Source: Streptomyces sp. NBC_00273
GTDB taxonomy: Bacteria > Actinomycetota > Actinomycetes > Streptomycetales > Streptomycetaceae
Reading direction: 5' to 3'
Length of the DNA: 64,000 bases
Assembly: GCF_036178145.1 (NCBI RefSeq)
Contig: NZ_CP108067.1
Coordinates: 10,121,001 to 10,185,000, forward strand
In this document: piece by piece, positions 62,077-64,000 of the stretch
How positions within the stretch are numbered: position 1 is the stretch's first letter
Layout of the letters: every line of letters begins with the position of its first letter
Position numbers and translations under genes: made by a program
The notes under the pieces: generated by a model
What the model was told of the DNA's origin: nothing
Databases searched by the model: none
What the model saw: only the letters and a program-made list of their open reading frames with translations

Positions 62077-63105
62077 TCAGGCGCCCAGACGGGACACTGC
62101 GGCGCCGAAGAACTCCAGCTCTGCGCCGGCACGGGGCGGCAGCAGGGGAACGACGTCACTGCGTCGCGCCCGCACCTGCGGATGCCGACGTGCCAGCATC
62201 GACAGCCCCTGGCTAGGCCCAGTCTCCACGAGCGTGAAGTCCCCGTGCCGCAGAAGGTGGTCCAGCGCAGGCCAGAACAGCACCGGCGCGGCCAGCTGCT
62301 GCGCCCAGAAAGCGGGATCGGTAGCCTCGGGGCCCCGCACCGGCAGGCCCGTCCTCGTCGACCACAGCCGGATCGAGGGGCGCTGCAGCGGCGTCTCGCG
62401 CAGTGCCACCTCGAAGGCATCGGCGGCCCCCGCGACCGCCGGGCAATGGAAGGCTTGCAGGGCGGGCACTCTGCGCCACATGACCCCGGCTTCCCTCAAC
62501 ACCTGTTCGACTGCCGACAGATCGGCCTCCAGACCACTCAGCACGGTCTGTGCCGGTGCGTTGACCGCCCCGACGGCCACCGCACCCGGGCGCCCGTCCG
62601 GCCCGGCAGGCAGCAGAGGGGCCAGCTCCTCCGGCCCTGCCGCCACCGCCAGCATGCCGCCGGGCGCGGTGGTGGCCATCGCGGACGACCTCGCCGACAT
62701 GATCCTCGCGGCGTCGGCGAGGCCGAACACACCGGCCAGCGCCGCCGCCGCGAGCTCTCCGACGCTGTGCCCGAGCACGGCGCAGGGCACGATGCCCCGG
62801 TCCAGCAGAGTGCGGCCCACGGCGTACCCGATGGCGAACACAAGCGGCTGGGCGCGCGAGGCGTCGTCCAACGCAACTCGCGGCTCCTCGCTCAGCCAGT
62901 CCTCGCGCAGCTCCTTGCCCTCATGCTCCATCAACATGAAGAACTCGTCCATGACGGCCGTGAACACCGGCTCGTGTCCGTACAACCCCCGCGCCATGCT
63001 GGGGTGCTGGGAGCCCTGGCCGGGCAGCAGCAGCGCGACGGGCCGAGGCGGGGCCACTGCTGCCGAGGGGGCGGTGGAACGCGCGGACGTACCGGCTGAT
63101 GACAC
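62077..63105 (-). CDS. Malonyl/acyl-CoA:ACP transacylase (FabD/OxyP-like)
   Basis: A 342-residue acyltransferase. The N-terminal LLLPGQGSQHPSMARGLY, the active Ser in VLGHSVGELAAAALAGVFGL and the active His in ALQAFHCPAVAGAADAF are all present, plus ETGPSQGLSMLAR. It loads malonyl groups on ACP or, like OxyP, removes wrong starters. The GTG at 63105 is taken as start because AGGAGG lies five bases upstream; a start at 63156 is possible but lacks a site. It follows the ligase-ABM gene on the same strand. Confidence 0.85.
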   Translation of the reverse strand: MSSAGTSARSTAPSAAVAPPRPVALLLPGQGSQHPSMARGLYGHEPVFTAVMDEFFMLMEHEGKELREDWLSEEPRVALDDASRAQPLVFAIGYAVGRTLLDRGIVPCAVLGHSVGELAAAALAGVFGLADAARIMSARSSAMATTAPGGMLAVAAGPEELAPLLPAGPDGRPGAVAVGAVNAPAQTVLSGLEADLSAVEQVLREAGVMWRRVPALQAFHCPAVAGAADAFEVALRETPLQRPSIRLWSTRTGLPVRGPEATDPAFWAQQLAAPVLFWPALDHLLRHGDFTLVETGPSQGLSMLARRHPQVRARRSDVVPLLPPRAGAELEFFGAAVSRLGA

Positions 63106-63194
63106 GAGATCCTCCTGGGGAGTTCCCGATGCCGGCACGGAACGTCGCACCGACATCGGGAACGGGGCTGGCGACTGCGGTGCTGCCGAGGCGG

Positions 63195-64000
63195 CTACGC
63201 GGCCGCGTCCGTCTTCCGCTCGGTGACGAGGGCGTACGGGCCCGGCTCGGCTTGCGCCAGCTTCTTGATCTCCGCAACCGGGCCGCGAAAGCCCTCTCCG
63301 CCGACCGCAGCCCTGTGCGCGGCGGCATCCGCCCACTCGGCGGTCTCCACATAGATGTTGGGGGCCCCGACAGACCGGTAGAGGCGGTACGAGCGGAACC
63401 CGGGCTGCTCGGCCATGTAGTCGGTGATTTTGTCGAGCAGACGCTCGAACTCCTCCGTGTCGCCGGTGACGGTGAAGCGGTTGACGAAGTGATGCATGGG
63501 GACCTGCTCCTTGGGTTGGGACGGTTCATGGGGGGCTGAGGCGCCCGCGAGTCGGGCGCGGAGTTCCTGGCGCAGCACCTTGCCGGTGGGCGAGCGGGGA
63601 ATGCGGTCGACGAACTCGATGTGCTCGACGTGCTCGTAATAGGGGAGTTGGGCATTGACTTCGGCCGCCACGTCGGCCGCCACGTCGGCTGCCACGTCGG
63701 CCGCATCGACGAGAGCGGCGCCGAAATCCCGCACCACGAATCCGTACGCCACGGCGCCGCTGAACTCGTGGGGACGGTCGACAACGGCGCAGTCGGCGAC
63801 CGCGGGGTGCCGCAACAGGACCCGCTCGATCTCCGTCGGTGACACCAGCCAGTTGTCGCGCTTGAAGACGTCCTTGATCCGGTCGACGACGTAGAGGTAA
63901 CCGTCGTTGTCCATCAGCCCGATGTCGCCCGTGGAGAACCACCCCTCGGCATCGGTGTCCTCTGAAAGGCTCCGTCCCAGGTACCCCATCATCAACTGGG
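63195..64000 (-). CDS. Acyl-CoA synthetase fused to an ABM monooxygenase domain (5' part outside window)
   Basis: The visible 266 residues are the C-terminal part of a larger protein that continues beyond the right edge. The first ~150 residues are the end of an AMP-dependent synthetase: GWFSTGDIGLMDNDGYLYVV, DRIKDVFKRDNWLVSPTEIE and RSPTGKVLRQELRARL with the catalytic Lys. A short linker leads to an antibiotic-biosynthesis monooxygenase (ABM) domain of ~90 residues (HHFVNRFTVTGDTEEFERLL, GFRSYRLYRSVGAPNIYVET). ABM domains oxidise or help cyclise aromatic polyketides. The ligase part holds a DVAADVAADVAA repeat. The fusion has no counterpart I can name. Confidence 0.82.
   Translation of the reverse strand, partial: QLMMGYLGRSLSEDTDAEGWFSTGDIGLMDNDGYLYVVDRIKDVFKRDNWLVSPTEIERVLLRHPAVADCAVVDRPHEFSGAVAYGFVVRDFGAALVDAADVAADVAADVAAEVNAQLPYYEHVEHIEFVDRIPRSPTGKVLRQELRARLAGASAPHEPSQPKEQVPMHHFVNRFTVTGDTEEFERLLDKITDYMAEQPGFRSYRLYRSVGAPNIYVETAEWADAAAHRAAVGGEGFRGPVAEIKKLAQAEPGPYALVTERKTDAAA

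Overview
The window is high-GC actinomycete DNA with codon bias, small-ORF families and antibiotic-type genes typical of Streptomyces. Its patchwork of insertion sequences, frameshifted remnants and niche-adaptation genes suggests an accessory region: a chromosome arm, genomic island or large linear plasmid. The left edge holds the 3' end of an NAD-dependent DNA ligase. No ribosomal RNA, tRNA or CRISPR array was recognised.

Layout. 0-8.6 kb: ligA tail with an IS630-family element placed exactly in its stop codon, an SMI1/KNR4-type immunity gene beside a broken nuclease-toxin tail, copy 1 of a three-copy dispersed module (5'-truncated secreted protein plus convergent DUF6233-like gene), an integrase / HTH / zinc-ribbon recombinase cassette and a HEAT-repeat protein. 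8.6-11 kb: an IS256-family element interrupted by an IS982-like element. 11-21.6 kb: an arsenic-resistance island (MFS transporter, three flavoprotein oxidoreductases, a Cys-rich small protein, two ArsR repressors, an ArsN-like acetyltransferase, an aquaglyceroporin, two ArsC-like reductases and a thioredoxin reductase), with a fused remnant of a mercury operon (merB and merR tails) inside it. 21.6-29.6 kb: module copy 2, a membrane-anchored pentapeptide-repeat protein, a broken ATP-dependent DNA ligase, a membrane STAND NTPase with TPRs and an SDR oxidoreductase.

29.7-39.3 kb: a run of G-tracts followed by two perfect palindromes, an ISL3-family element, an unusual protein with an LPMO (AA10)-like domain but no signal peptide, a radical SAM / PIMT-like methyltransferase pair, decayed module copy 3, a Pro-rich HTH-like protein and a recombinase remnant. 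39.6-49.3 kb: a 1032-residue NACHT NTPase, an alpha/beta hydrolase with twin operators, a secreted zinc protease with an overlapping exported partner, small peptides and a lone IstB-type ATPase.

49.4-64 kb: part of an aromatic (type II) polyketide gene cluster. KS-alpha, chain length factor, ACP, asparagine-synthetase-like amidotransferase and an FAD monooxygenase lie in one leftward series, in the same order as oxyA-B-C-D-E of oxytetracycline. A SARP regulator, TetR repressor, MFS exporter, DrrAB-like ABC exporter, LuxR-type regulator, malonyl/acyl transferase and an acyl-CoA ligase fused to an ABM monooxygenase domain follow. The last gene runs off the right edge. No ketoreductase or cyclase is visible, so the cluster probably continues beyond 64 kb or has lost its left side. 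The content suggests an amidated aromatic polyketide, possibly malonamyl-primed. The SARP and LuxR genes both carry rare TTA codons, so the cluster is probably under bldA control.
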